64,000 nt of DNA from Parastagonospora avenae f. sp. tritici 18332-5 (lineage: Eukaryota > Ascomycota > Dothideomycetes > Pleosporales > Phaeosphaeriaceae), in assembly GCA_022559985.1 (NCBI GenBank), contig JAFJTR010000011.1:248001-312000 (forward strand), in the 5' to 3' direction. The position numbers and the translations under genes were made by a program. A model generated the notes under the pieces. That model was not told where the DNA came from. It saw only the letters and a list, made by a program, of their open reading frames with translations, and made no database searches. Shown here one piece after another: positions 31,495-42,445 of the stretch (position 1 is the stretch's first letter; each line of letters starts with the position of its first letter).

Positions 31495-31526
31495 ACGCGT
31501 AAAGTGGAAACACCAAAAGAACGCGT
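31495..31526. promoter_or_regulatory. Pair of MluI cell-cycle boxes (ACGCGT at 31495-31500 and 31521-31526)
   Basis: Two perfect palindromic ACGCGT sites 26 bp apart, start to start. This is the binding sequence of the MBF complex (Mbp1/Swi6 family), which drives replication genes at G1/S in fungi. Their place upstream of MCM2, a classic MBF target, makes them likely functional. Binding here is inference. Confidence 0.7.
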
Positions 31527-31820
31527 CGCGACTAACAGACCAATCACATAGCAGCACACCAGCTGACACTCTCGAGGCACCCGGGTGCCTACATCGTCAT
31601 ACTCGAGCACTCCCTTTTGCAATAAATACACTTTGTCCTTGCCTGCCGACGGTTTTTAATTCTTGGAAAATATCGGTGTCGGCAGCATCCCCTTTCGCGA
31701 ACATTCACCATTGCGGACCCGGAACCGCTATCTCACCTACAACATATTCCACAGGAAGCGCATTACACTCCACGATCGCCACACGCCAGAAAAAATTGAC
31801 GCTGAACTCCAACGGCAAAT

Positions 31821-33646
31821 ATGGCCGACACACAGTCAACGACAGGGTCATTTAAACCGCGCACTAGCAGCATGTCGCAAGCATCTGAGAGCTCCCAGAC
31901 CGCAGCCGAGTATGTGTCGAGTCCTCTTTTGTACACTTCCAATTACTGATTTGCTTTTTCTTTAGGTTCATTAAAGAGCAGCTCAGCCTCGAGGCGGAAG
32001 CTCGGGAGGCCCTACCATATGTCAGTGAGACAATCTCACTGTTAGCATCTGCTGATACAACATAGCAATTCGACATGTGCACACGCGACCTCGGTCCTCT
32101 CCGCCAGAGTTTGTACGCTTGCTTGACTTGCAACCCACCGCCCCAAACTTCCGCCGCCTCGTACAGCCCAGCCGCCGTATGCTACTCATGCTCGATATCA
32201 TGCCATGGTGAACATACGCTCGTCGAATTGTTCAATAAGCGCAACTTCATCTGTGACTGTGGCACCACTCGCATACCCGAGACAGCCCCATGTACACTTC
32301 GCATAAATTCAGCGACGGGCCAGAAGGGCGACGTGACTGGAGAGGAGCCGGCGCCTACCAACAAGTACAACCAGAACTTCCGAAATAGATTCTGTGGTTG
32401 TGGTGAGGACTACGACCCACACCAGGAGAAGGGCACCATGTTCCAATGTCTTGGACTGGGTACTGTCGAGGATGGAGGCTGTGGCGAAGACTGGTGGCAC
32501 CCCGAATGCCTGGTTGGCTACACGCGCGAGGAGTATGCGAAGATGATCGAAAAGCCGAAAGCGGAGGACACGAACGGTAACATGGAGATGCCAGACGCTG
32601 TGAAGGAGGAGAAGAAAGATGAGAAGCCTGTTCCAACCGAAGTAGCCAATGGACAAGCAGAAGCTGCGCAGGCCACCATCACTGGCACCATAGACGCTGC
32701 AGTAGCAAACGGCACTGGCATTGATGGCAATGATATAGCAGCAGAAGCCGAGGAAGACGATGACGAGCCGCCACTTCCTCCTGGATTTCCCGCCGAGAAC
32801 GACTTCGACCACTTCATCTGCTACAAGTGTCTCGAGGCCAACGCATGGATCAAGAAATACGCGGGCACTCCAGGCTTCCTACCACCCGTCTATCTCGACA
32901 AGTCACTCAACGTCACACAAGCAGCACAAACAGTAGCCGGTGCTTCAGATCCCTCAAACGGCCAGTCAAAGAAGCGCAAAGCCTCCGACGAACCCGAGGA
33001 ACCCACCTCAGCAAACCTCACAGTCCCGGCCCCAGCTAAGCGCCAGAAATCCGAGGAACCAAGCGGCGCACTCTCAAGTATCTCCGAGGACACAATGACC
33101 CTCCCCATAACCCCAAAGAAGCCAGAAGAACCCTCGACCTGCAAACACACCGCCCTCCCTCCTCTCACAGGCCCAGCTCAAACATCTACATTCTCCCTCT
33201 TCCTCCAACCCGACTTCCGCAAGCATCTCTGTCGCTGCCCATCATGCTTCCCACACCTGAAATGCCACCCCCAACTCCTCGAAGAAGAAGACACCTACGA
33301 GCCGCCCGTCTCTGAAGACGGCGACGAAGGCGCGCAGTCTGTCGGTACAGGCTCGATCCTCGACCGCGGCGAGGCTGCCTTCAACAACATGGACCGCGTG
33401 CAGGCCATCCAGGGCGCCATGGCGTATGCGCATCTGAAAGACAAGGTTGCGGCGTTCCTGAAGCCGTTTGCAGAGAGCGGACAGGCTGTGGGGGCGGAGG
33501 ATGTTAAGGCATATTTTGAGAAGTTGCGGGGTGATGCGCAGGGGATTCAGGATGCGGCGGGCGGGGCGAAGGCGAGTCGGGGTGAGGATGGTGGGAAGGA
33601 GGGCGAGGGGGAGGGGGATGGGAGGAGGGAGCAGGGCGGGTATTGA
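31821..33646 (+). CDS. UBR-box/PHD protein, UBR7 type (fission yeast Mlo2 relative)
   Basis: Exons 31821-31909, 31966-32020 and 32066-33646 (introns of 56 and 45 bp); 574 residues. Joining gives QTAAE-FIKEQLSLEAEAREALPY-QFDMCTRDLG. A UBR-box follows (YACLTCNP, CYSCSISCHGEHTLVELFNKRNFICDCGT) at about residues 60-115. A divergent PHD finger comes next (RFCGCGEDYDPHQEKGTMFQC...DWWHPECL) at about 157-200. After an acidic, Ala/Thr-rich linker the conserved C-terminal block (LCRCPSCFPHL...EEDTYEPP; ILDRGEAAFNNMDRVQAIQG) completes the UBR7 layout. Human UBR7 acts as a histone H2B ubiquitin ligase; the fungal role is less clear. The final 60 residues are low-complexity (Gly/Glu/Arg) and their base composition reverses from C-rich to G-rich. 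Confidence 0.9.
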
Positions 33647-33922
33647 GGCGTAGTTGGTTCGGTTGAGAAGGGGATTCAGGCTAGAGTATGAACGTAAGTG
33701 GCAGACTTAATATGTCAAACCGCGCGAAAATGTATAATATCTTGATTACATCGATTCGAATCGGACACATTTATATTGGAGCACTTCTCGCAATATACAC
33801 ATTCAAATTATAATCTCTAAGTAATCAAATATACAGCAAGATCAACAAGCTTTTTTCGAAGACAAACTTGGGTATCAAATTAACGTCCACTTCTCTTTCT
33901 CCCTTTCGCATTCGCCCGCCCT

Positions 33923-35442
33923 TCAAGCTTGTGCAGTCACGGTCACAGTCGCCGTTTTAGTCACCGTTTCCTTAGCCGTCGCCGTCACCGTGACAGTAAA
34001 TATCTGACTCGGCGCAATCGGTGTAATGACCAGTGGTCCACCAGACGTCGATGACGGGCTAGCTGGCGGAGCACTTGATGACGCAGCCGGTGGTTCTGCA
34101 GCTGGCGTTGTGGAAGGGGAAGCTTGCGGAGGTGGCTGTGGGATTGCAGAGGAAGACGATTGCGCCGGGGTGTTCGCTGCACTTGACGAATGTGCTGATG
34201 AAGACGCAACTGGAGCTGATGGCGTCGGAACCGCAGCGGGAGTCGATGACAGAGTCGCAGAAGATGATGCAAGAACACTGGACTCAGGCGCTGGTACTGG
34301 GGCTGGCGCAACAGGAGTTTCCGGCGCTTGTGGTAGAGGCGAAGGCGCTGCTGCCGAGGAAGGCGCGACTGTGGTGTACTGAGTAACAATGACTACAGGT
34401 GGTGGTGCGAGTGATGTTGGTGCGATGGCGACCGGCGAAGAGCTTGACATAGATGCCATGGATTGCTGGCCCGGAGCGGAAGTTGGTGCCGCTGCGAGTT
34501 CTGAGCCTTGTGTTGGCGATGGAACCGGCTGTGGAGTGATAGCTGAGGATGGCACCAGGGCAGATGTCGAGGGATACACGGTCGTGTACTCGGTTTTGAT
34601 GACATACGCTGTCGAACGTACATCATCAGGCGACTGGGTAGAGTTGGAGATTGGTAATGCCGAACTGCTTGCGAGGATCGGGGATGCTAGTGCGGTTGAC
34701 TGGGACACAGCAGCGCTCTTGGAAGAAATGAAGCTTGAGGTAACGCTCGTTGGTTGGGTGCCTAGGAATGGGACTCCAGGATGGTTGAAGCCCGGCAGAC
34801 CTGTAGAGTTGCCGGTGGATGCATTGCTTGTGGTCAGGGGTGTCGGAGAGGCAATCGGTGTTCCCTGACCTGATTTCTCTTCGGGCGAATATGTGAAGGA
34901 TGGTATGCTCGTCAAATTGAGCGGGCTACTTGCAATTGCCGTTTGTGAGCTTGCAGGTACGACGACTGCGGATGAGCTGAATGAAGGAGAAGCATTGATT
35001 TGTGATGAGGAAGCTATTGAGCTCGGCGTTGACGAGGACACCATGACAGTGCTGGATACTGGGGTAGCCGATGATGGAGGTGCGGGTGCAGGCGAGGGTG
35101 TGAAGTAGGATGTCAAAAGAACTGTCTCGGCTTCTTGCGTAGCCAAAGGCTGACCTTGCGGATCGAGGAAAGTCACAGCGGGATTCAACTGCGTAACGAC
35201 GGTACGCTGTAGAGGCTCGATCACAAGCGCAGTATTGGCGTTGACAATAGCCGAAGCTATCGACGGTGTTGCTGATGTGGTGTTGGCATAGCTGGCAAAG
35301 CTATGTGATGTCAGTTCGTTGGGACGGTATTGTGCGACTTGATAATTACTTACAGCTGCCGTCTGTTATCCCTCGGTACTGGGCCTCCGATTACAGATGT
35401 TGAACAAGCTGCCAGCAGCATTAAGGTACAAAAGAAAGCCAT
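33923..35442 (-). CDS. Secreted Ser/Thr/Pro-rich protein
   Basis: Exons 35442-35354 and 35300-33923 (53-bp intron, donor GTAAGT, acceptor CATAG); 488 residues. The hand-joined start MAFFCTLMLLAACSTSVIG is a clear signal peptide. The mature protein opens with FASYANTTSATPSIASAIVN and then is almost entirely S, T, A, P and V, with repeated TxYT/TQYTTV-like strings (VIKTEYTTVYPS, VIVTQYTTVAPS), a pattern of fungal cell-wall or adhesin-like mannoproteins. The C-terminus, TVTVTATAKETVTKTATVTV, lacks a GPI-anchor tail (no hydrophobic end), so the protein is probably secreted or wall-trapped. Function unknown. It is convergent with the UBR7-like gene. Confidence 0.8.
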
Positions 35443-36606
35443 TCTTGATAGGACTTCAAATTAGAGAAGTGGAGATTGAAGTGAAATTGACCGTGGAGCA
35501 GGACGCGCGCTTGAAGAGAAGAGCAAGATCAACAAGACACAAAGCAAAGAATTGAGGAATTGAAGGGACTATGAGAGAAGCAATCGACAGAAGGAAAGAC
35601 GCTAAAACGACAGACAGGTAGGGAACAGAAGGTGAAAGTCGTTCGTGGCAAGCAAACGTCGGTCTAGATGTCACGCTGGGCACCTTGAGGTGTTCATTGC
35701 ATCTGGGCCAGCACTTGGTTTTGAAGCTCCGTTAGCCGCTGCGAGTGTAGTTTGACTTCAGAATAGAACATGGGCGAGTACTGGCCTAGCATTGTCGCGG
35801 TGCCCTGCAATTTTTACGTGTCACTAGGCTGTTCTAGAGAGATGTGAGAGGTAACCCGAGGAGTGGTTGTCGTTGTTCGACGCTGGCGAGCCATGTTTCA
35901 AGGATCACCAACCAATGAGGAGGCAAGAACGCGAAAGAAGCACGACGTTCTGGCGGCTCGCGAGACGTCCCTTTCTTGTACTCTCCCCATTCCACCCGCC
36001 AGCAATTCGTGCTCCAGAAATAGTATCACTACAACGCGGCTCTCCGGCAGATATCCGAGCCGCCGATCGTGGATGCGGCCAAAGGTCGGTTTCGCGGTTT
36101 CGACCATGGCGTGAAGAACATGCAATGCACGGCTTTCTAAGTTCTCTCAGCTCTCCGATGGACGAACGATACCTGGCTGGATTGGAGGAAGTCTGGATGT
36201 ATGGCTGCTACAAGTTTGCACCTGTTTGTACATCTGCCACGGTAACCGCACCGTGTAGCCTGGCCGCGGCATTCTCAGCACTTCTTGTGTATACTTTCTC
36301 GCAACAAGCACAGAGCATTTCTACACACTCAAAGGACCACGGTACGGTGTGCAAAAGGCGGTGATCATGGTGGAGTCAGGTCAGGATGTGTGCACGTGCT
36401 GGTTCCCGTTGCGCTTTGGTGTAGATGAGTTGCTATGGCGACAAGCGAAGGTCGACCAGGAAAGCAAACACGGTCCATCCACTAGGACAGCGATTCGACA
36501 TAGCAGGACTCGACGTCACGGTAGGTCAGCATTCTTTTCGCTGTAGACTTAGGCTTGTGTTCCTTTCCACCCCCATTTTTCGCCTCTCCCTCCCTCGGCA
36601 GCCACC
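35443..36606. other. Divergent intergenic region, secreted protein (-) and kinesin (+)
   Basis: 1.16 kb. A CCAAT (35912-35916) and an SCB-like CGCGAAA (35930-35936) occur but lie about 670 bp from the kinesin ATG. CT-rich sequence just before 36600 fits a transcription start. A frame of about 165 codons at 35867 begins at TTG and shows no family features. Confidence 0.45.
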
Positions 36607-38941
36607 ATGAGTGTCCGAGTCGTCGCGCGTATACGCCCCTTGCTCAAAAACGAGATCGACAAGGACACGATTGTCAGCGCAGAGACAATCGATGGTGAAA
36701 AGACCGCGACGGTCGTGCGGCTACCGAGCCCGAAGAACGATGCCGAGTCCTTCAGCTTCCAGTTCAGCTCTGTCTACGAGCAAGACGCGACGCAACAGCA
36801 ACTTTTCGATGCAGAGAGTATGTCACGCCTGGCCACGAACAGGACTGAAGCTGACGCGTAGCCAGTCGCACCGACGGTCAAGCACCTCTTTACTGGATTT
36901 GATCTTTCCATCTTCGCCCATGGATGCACAGGCACAGGCAAGACACACACGATGCGTGGAGGAAAGTCCTTGGCGGATCGAGGTGTCATCCCGCGCTTGT
37001 TGAGCGCGATATATCGGCGGTGTAAGAAGATTGAGAAAGACTCCGCGGGTGCGACACAGGTGGAGGTGGCGCTGGAGTATTTTGAGATCTACTGCGATCG
37101 CGTCTACGATCTCTTCGAGCCACCAGAGAAGCGCACACCATCCGGGCTGCCAATACGAGACAACCACGGAAAGACCGTCGTTGTTGGCTTGACCGAGAAG
37201 CCATGTTCCACACTAAAAGAGTTTGAGCAGCTCTATGACCAGGCTAACATGAACCGTTCAACCTCAGCCACAAAGGTAGGGACTGCTGTCGCCGACCATG
37301 GGGAAACTTTCTGACAAAACTAAGCTAAACGCACACTCCTCACGATCCCATGCCGTCCTTTGCGTCAAGATCACCCAGACCACCGAGACTACCATCCAGG
37401 TCAGCCGCGCATCATGTATCGATCTAGCGGGGTCAGAAGACAACCGTCGAACAGACAACAACAAGGAGCGCCTTGTCGAGAGCTCTGCCATCAACAAGTC
37501 GCTCTTCGTGCTGGCACAATGCGTCGAGGCAATGAACAAGAAGCAAAGCAGGATCCCGTACCGCGAGTCTAAGATGACGAGGATATTGTCACTGGGTCAG
37601 AATAAGGGCCTCACAGTCATGATTCTGAACCTTGCACCGACGCGGGCATACCATCTCGACACTATCAGCTCACTCAATTTTGCCAGCCGAACGAAGAAGA
37701 TCGAGGTCGCCGAGGTCGAGAATGATCCTGTCCTACGAACGATGGCAAAGCCTCTGGCAACAAGTAGCATCGGCGGTGCCAACATCACCCGACAACCGTT
37801 GCGGCCCATTGCCGCGGCGCACAATGCAAACATCCCAGAACCCGAGAAGCAGAAGAAAGGGGAAAAGCCCATCAAGGCCTTCTCTGTATATTCCGATTCC
37901 CGCAAGGCTGCACCTCGCACTTCTAATCTCACATCACAGAACCAAGGCATTCGCCGAACCGAAGGACAGAAACGAGCAGCTGAGCCTAGCTCTACCTTCG
38001 CATCACGACCGACAAAAAGCTTTAGAGCGGCAGATGCCACATCGCGGCCACAAAACGCCGAGCCTGCCATGACAAAAGCGTCCATCGAGGCACTGATCGC
38101 TCAGAGGATAGAGGAGAAGCTCGCAGAGAAGGCACTGCAAGACGCTGGTACTTCTGCCCCTGCGCTATCGGCAGATTTGCAAAAGCGTCTGGACGAGCTG
38201 GAGCACCGCATCGATGCTCAGGAAGAAGATGGCAAATCTCAAGGGCTACAATTCCTGTTGATGGCGAAGCAGCACCACATCCGTGGGGAAGACGCCAGCG
38301 CCCTGAGAATGTACAGACTGGCACAACCCTTCTTCCCAGGCAACGCGAAGCTCGAGTCGAAGATGAGGAGTCTGGAGGATCGCATACGAGCCAGCAAGGA
38401 TGACACAGCAGCCAAGCACGTTTCCGCACCCGTCGCTATGACACTACCACCCGCTGCCCCTTCGAACCTCATGGCACCTCTGAAGCCCAAAGAGAAGCTT
38501 TCAAAGCCGAAGATGGTCATGAGAGATGATGAGGATGAGGAGGACGACTTTGCGCCACCACCCGAGTCTGACCACGAAGCCTCCTACGCCTCCGACGACA
38601 GTTTCCAGTACAAGCCCAAAGCCGCCCGCAAACCAAAGAAGACCAACAAGAAATTGCCAATCTTCCGAGACGACCCTGATCTTTCTTCACACAATTCTAT
38701 GGAACGCACGCCACGAACTACACATCTTCTGAAAATCATCAACTCGCGCGATATCAACCAGATCAAGGCTCTCAAAGGCGTTGGTGCGAAGAAGGCAGAC
38801 GGCATTGTGAATTGCTTGGTTGAAATGGAAGATGCGGAAGTCCTTGATCTCGAGAGCCTGGCTATGTTGAAGGGTGTGGGCGGGAAGACTGTCGAGAATA
38901 TGAGAATGGGCCTGACGATGAGTGTTGGATATGACTTCTAG
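36607..38941 (+). CDS. Kinesin-10-like motor with C-terminal helix-hairpin-helix region (KIF22/Kid type)
   Basis: Exons 36607-36817, 36866-37275 and 37325-38941 (introns of 48 and 49 bp); 745 residues. Splicing restores FDAE-IAPTVKHLFTGFDLSIF and SATK-LNAHSSRSHAV. The motor domain begins at once (SVRVVARIRPLL) and has the P-loop GCTGTGKT at 90-97 (many kinesins have GQTGSGKT), switch I NAHSSRSH at 209-216 and switch II DLAGSE at 240-245. A basic disordered linker and a short coiled coil (LAEKALQDAG to LDELEHRIDAQEE) follow. The C-terminus has two hairpin motifs (LKGVGAKKADGIV and LKGVGGKTVENM), the DNA-binding element of chromokinesin Kid. The expected job is moving chromosome arms on the spindle. 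Confidence 0.88.
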
Positions 38942-39104
38942 GCTTCTATCTTTATTTCTTGCATTTCAAGCATGGTGTTTCTGGCGTTTAGACAGCAGCA
39001 TACGACTAGCATGCATGGCACGGCGTCTTCTGGATACGGGGGGGCACCTTGGTGCTCTGCAGCATTTTACGATTTCTTCTCATCAATCTCATCCTTCGAT
39101 TCCT

Positions 39105-39800
39105 TCAACATCTCGCATCCACCCTGACAATAACACACTGTCTCGCCATGGTATCATACAGCCCAAACGCGTTCACCGTCCTCAAACAAACTTCTTCCAG
39201 TCTGACTTTGACAAGCACCTGTCCCGCATTCTCCCCCCGCCTCATCCCCCCCTCACTCTCCGTCCCACTCTTCCCCTCCGCGCCCACCCCCGGCATAAAC
39301 CTTTCCCAAATCTTCTTCTTCGGCACTGCCTCCTCAAACTCACTTGCCCGCACCCTCCCACCTCTATTCAACATGCCCCTCAACACCCCCTCCAACTCCT
39401 CCACCACCGCCTGCACGCGCCAAAACTCCGTAGCGTCCATCTCGCCCTCCAATCGCACCGTCTTGAGCTCCTCATCGCTCGCGTACCCGATGACCTCGAC
39501 AGGTCGCGTAGTCCCAAACGCATTGCCGAAGCTGAATTCAGACTTTTCTTCGAGCGGTGGGAGCGGGATGTCTGCGGGTAGAAGGGCGAGCGTTGTGCGT
39601 GCGAGGCCGAGGGTTGCGCGCTGGGAGAGGAGCGGGAGGATGTGCGTGGTTATGGTGGAGTGGATGTGGGTTGTGCGGGTGAGAGTGAGTTGGTCGAGGA
39701 GGGCTTGGCCGCGGTGGAGGGAGTGTGGTTGTAGTGGGTGAGTGTGAGATGCGGATTCAGTGTAAGATGGCGGTGGTAGGGTATCTTTGCCGTGCGACAT
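39105..39800 (-). CDS. Hypothetical protein, 231 residues
   Basis: The start chosen is ATG 39800 (MSHGKDTLPPPSYTESASH); the frame continues upstream only to a GTG. No family recognised. The N-terminus has a PPPSY motif (a PPxY-like element that WW domains can bind). The middle, RGQALLDQLTLTRTTHIHSTITTHILPLL, looks helical and conserved in character, and the rest is mixed alpha/beta. No signal peptide or membrane span. The 3' half on the coding strand is G-rich, opposite to the 5' half. It is convergent with the kinesin gene, 163 bp apart. It could have an upstream exon that I could not find. Confidence 0.6.
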   Translation of the reverse strand: MSHGKDTLPPPSYTESASHTHPLQPHSLHRGQALLDQLTLTRTTHIHSTITTHILPLLSQRATLGLARTTLALLPADIPLPPLEEKSEFSFGNAFGTTRPVEVIGYASDEELKTVRLEGEMDATEFWRVQAVVEELEGVLRGMLNRGGRVRASEFEEAVPKKKIWERFMPGVGAEGKSGTESEGGMRRGENAGQVLVKVRLEEVCLRTVNAFGLYDTMARQCVIVRVDARC

Positions 39801-40819
39801 GTTCGCGTTGGTGGGTGGGTGAAGATGAGATGCAGATGTAGATGCAGATGCAGTTGGAGCCAGGATATTCACCGATGCTCTTGCCTAACTTCGCGCCTTT
39901 CTCACTCCGGCACCGAACAATGGCGAATATCTAATACGATAACGTCGGGTTTCAACATGCACCTGTGTACTTGAATGCTCGTATTCTGGCTGCCTGATTC
40001 AGCCTCGCATGGCTGAGGTCATAACTAGCTCTTTACTACGCAGTCAAGTGATTGGAGCTGCCTCGAGATTGAGGTACAGTTATCGGAGGCTAGACCAGTG
40101 GGAGGGAGTGAGATGTGGTCACGAGATGGGGCCGGGCCGGAAAAGCTTGGCTTCGATGTCGGGCCTAGGTTGGGTGGGAGAAGCTTGAGAAGCTCAGGGA
40201 AGCTTGCTTGGTATGGAGGCTGTGTAGTTTACCTCTGGTGCCTGCACAGCACTCCCATCAAGCATTTGCCCAATCCAACTCCCCCTCCCCATCCCATCCC
40301 CATCTCGTTCACCCCGGACATAAAGCACGATAAGCCACTCTACCCATTCGGTTCACCGATGTCATGGACCCACTTCTTCTAGAAAACGAAGCTTGGTACG
40401 CAGGCTGTGGAGGCGCAAGGCTGACTCCCAGCACGTTTACTAGCTGTCATTGGTTTAGCGAGCGGGCCGTGCATTCACCACGATACGCCAAACCCGAAGT
40501 GATGCACCGGTCAGACCTCATGTCTGAGGGCTTTACATAGGGAGATGCGTGATATGGGAGTGTGTGCCAAATTGCGAAGGGGTATAAAGGGAAGCTGTGG
40601 GATGGAAGTATGAGACTGTTATCATCGCTGTCGCTGTAGATATAGGAGTATATGTGATTTGTATTGAGCACGTTACCGGATTAGATTCATCTTCTTGAGT
40701 TGAATAGCGCTCATTTTGTCTCAACTACTTGAGTCTCGAAGGTCTTTCTTCCAACTCTCCACAAACACATCTCCAACGCTCATTCACCTTATCACCACAT
40801 CAACAAAACTACCGTCAAG
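39801..40819. other. Divergent intergenic region, hypothetical (-) and flotillin (+)
   Basis: 1.02 kb. It holds a GATGCA/GATGTA microsatellite (39824-39853) in the probable 5' UTR of the minus-strand gene, and three AAGCTT strings between 40140 and 40205. No gene or RNA seen. Confidence 0.5.
39824..39853 (+). repeat. Hexanucleotide microsatellite (GATGCA/GATGTA)
   Basis: About five imperfect units just upstream of the hypothetical gene's ATG. It would sit in its 5' UTR. Confidence 0.7.
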
Positions 40820-42445
40820 ATGGTCTACCATGTCGCAGAGCCGAATAGCTACCTGGTCATCACCGGTGTTGGCATCGAGAAGGTCCTCATCAAGAAGAAG
40901 GCAAGCACATCACCCACCAGAATTAGTAATGATCCAGACTAACAGACGTAGGCATTCGTATGGCCTTTTCAAAAAGTCACAAAGATATCCATCACGCCCT
41001 TTGACTTCAGCATGGGCATCCAAGCCATGACCGTTGAAAAGCTGCAATTCTCTCTACCCGCAGTCTTCACCATCGGTCCTGCCGACAGCCAGGAAGCGCT
41101 CGAGAAATACGCCGTGCTCCTGACGGGCGAGTCTGATGGCCGTCCTCCAGTCGCGGCAGCGAAAGGTGCCGTAACTGTTGCTGCAGGTCGGAACCATGTC
41201 CAGGAGATTGTCAAAGGTATTATTGAGGGCGAGACACGGAGTATCGTGTCCAACATGACCATGGAAGAGTTGTTCCGTGAGCGTCGAGTCTTCAAGGATA
41301 AGGTCATTCAGCAAGTCCAGTCTGAACTTGATCAGTTCGGTAAGTCACCACTCCTGAACACCACATGTAGGAAATACTAACACCGCACAGGTCTCTGCAT
41401 CTACAACGCCAATGTCAAGGAACTCCAAGACACTCCTGGATCGGAGTACTTCGCCTTCCTGTCACGCAAAGCCCACGAAGGTGCCCTCAATCAAGCCAAG
41501 GTCGATGTCGCGGATGCCCGCATGCGCGGCGAGGTCGGAGAAGCAGAGAAGCAAGGCAAGACGAAGCAAGAAGTGGCAAAAATCCACGCCGCAACCGCTG
41601 TGCTCGAGACGGAGCGCAAAGCTGAAAAGGCACAGGCCGATGCGAAGCTTACAAACAAAGAGATCCAGATTGGCAATGAGTTGAACATTGCGCGCATCAA
41701 CGCTAAGCGCGAGGCTGAGCTCAGGGACGCGGAACTCAATACCGATGTCGAGAAGAAGAAGGCACTCATGGAGCTAGAGAGGCTGCGAGCTACCAAGGTC
41801 GTCCAGGCGAAGATTGAGAAGGAGAGTTCGCAGCAGAAAGCCGATGCCGAGTTGTATGCACAGGAGAAGGCCGCAGAGGGTAAAAAGTTCAGCGAGCAGG
41901 CTGACGCCGAAGCTGCTGCGTTCCGGCGCCTGAGAGACGCAGAGGCAGACTACGCAGCCAAAGAGCGCGAGGCTGAGGCCAACTTCCTCGTCACCAAGCG
42001 CACTGCCGAGGCAGAGTACTTCCGAAAGGAGCGCGATGCTCAAGCTCAGTTGATTGCGCAGCAACGCGAAGCTGAGGGTTTGTCGGCCATGGCCAAGGCT
42101 TACGGTGACCTGGCTACTGTCCTTGGTGGACCACAAGGTCTGATGCAGTATCTCATGCTCACCAACGGAACCTACGAGCGTCTCGCCGACGCAAACGCCC
42201 ACGCCATCAAGGGTCTACAGCCCAAGATCAACGTGTGGAACACCGGCGCACAAGGCGATAGCGCAGCGGATCCTATAGTGCCTATTCGTAACCTGTTCCA
42301 GAGCTTGCCTCCTCTTCTGAGCACCATCCATGACCAGACGGGTATGTCGCCGCCCAGCTGGTTGGCGCAGATGCCACCTGCCACCGATTCCAAGAAGATG
42401 AACGGTCTGCACTTGCGGAATGGCAGCGATGTCGGTTCTGCGTAG
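40820..42445 (+). CDS. Flotillin-like protein (SPFH/band 7 family)
   Basis: Exons 40820-40900, 40952-41339 and 41391-42445 (introns both 51 bp); 507 residues. The first intron has a GC donor (AAG|GCAAGC) with a CTAAC branch and a GTAG acceptor, giving LIKKK-AFVWPFQKV. The SPFH domain opens with MVYHVAEPNSYLVITGVGIE and includes ALEKYAVLLTGE and IVKGIIEGETRSIVSNMTME. The long helical region follows with many AEAE/REAE-type repeats (EKQGKTKQEVAKIHA to RKERDAQAQLIAQQREAEG), typical of flotillin coiled coils. There is no transmembrane helix. Flotillins scaffold membrane microdomains; in Aspergillus they affect apical sterol-rich domains and hyphal growth. Confidence 0.94.

Larger units (their letters stand above)
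31278..31820. other. Divergent promoter, MCM2 (-) and UBR7-like (+)
   Basis: 543 bp containing a run of 13 G (31452-31464), two ACGCGT boxes and a CCAAT box (31540-31544). The half nearer the UBR7-like gene is pyrimidine-rich with AT-rich patches. Confidence 0.6.

Noticed and set aside
35867..36364. 165-codon plus-strand frame between the secreted protein and the kinesin
   Set aside because: It begins at TTG, has no recognisable features and overlaps frames on the other strand.
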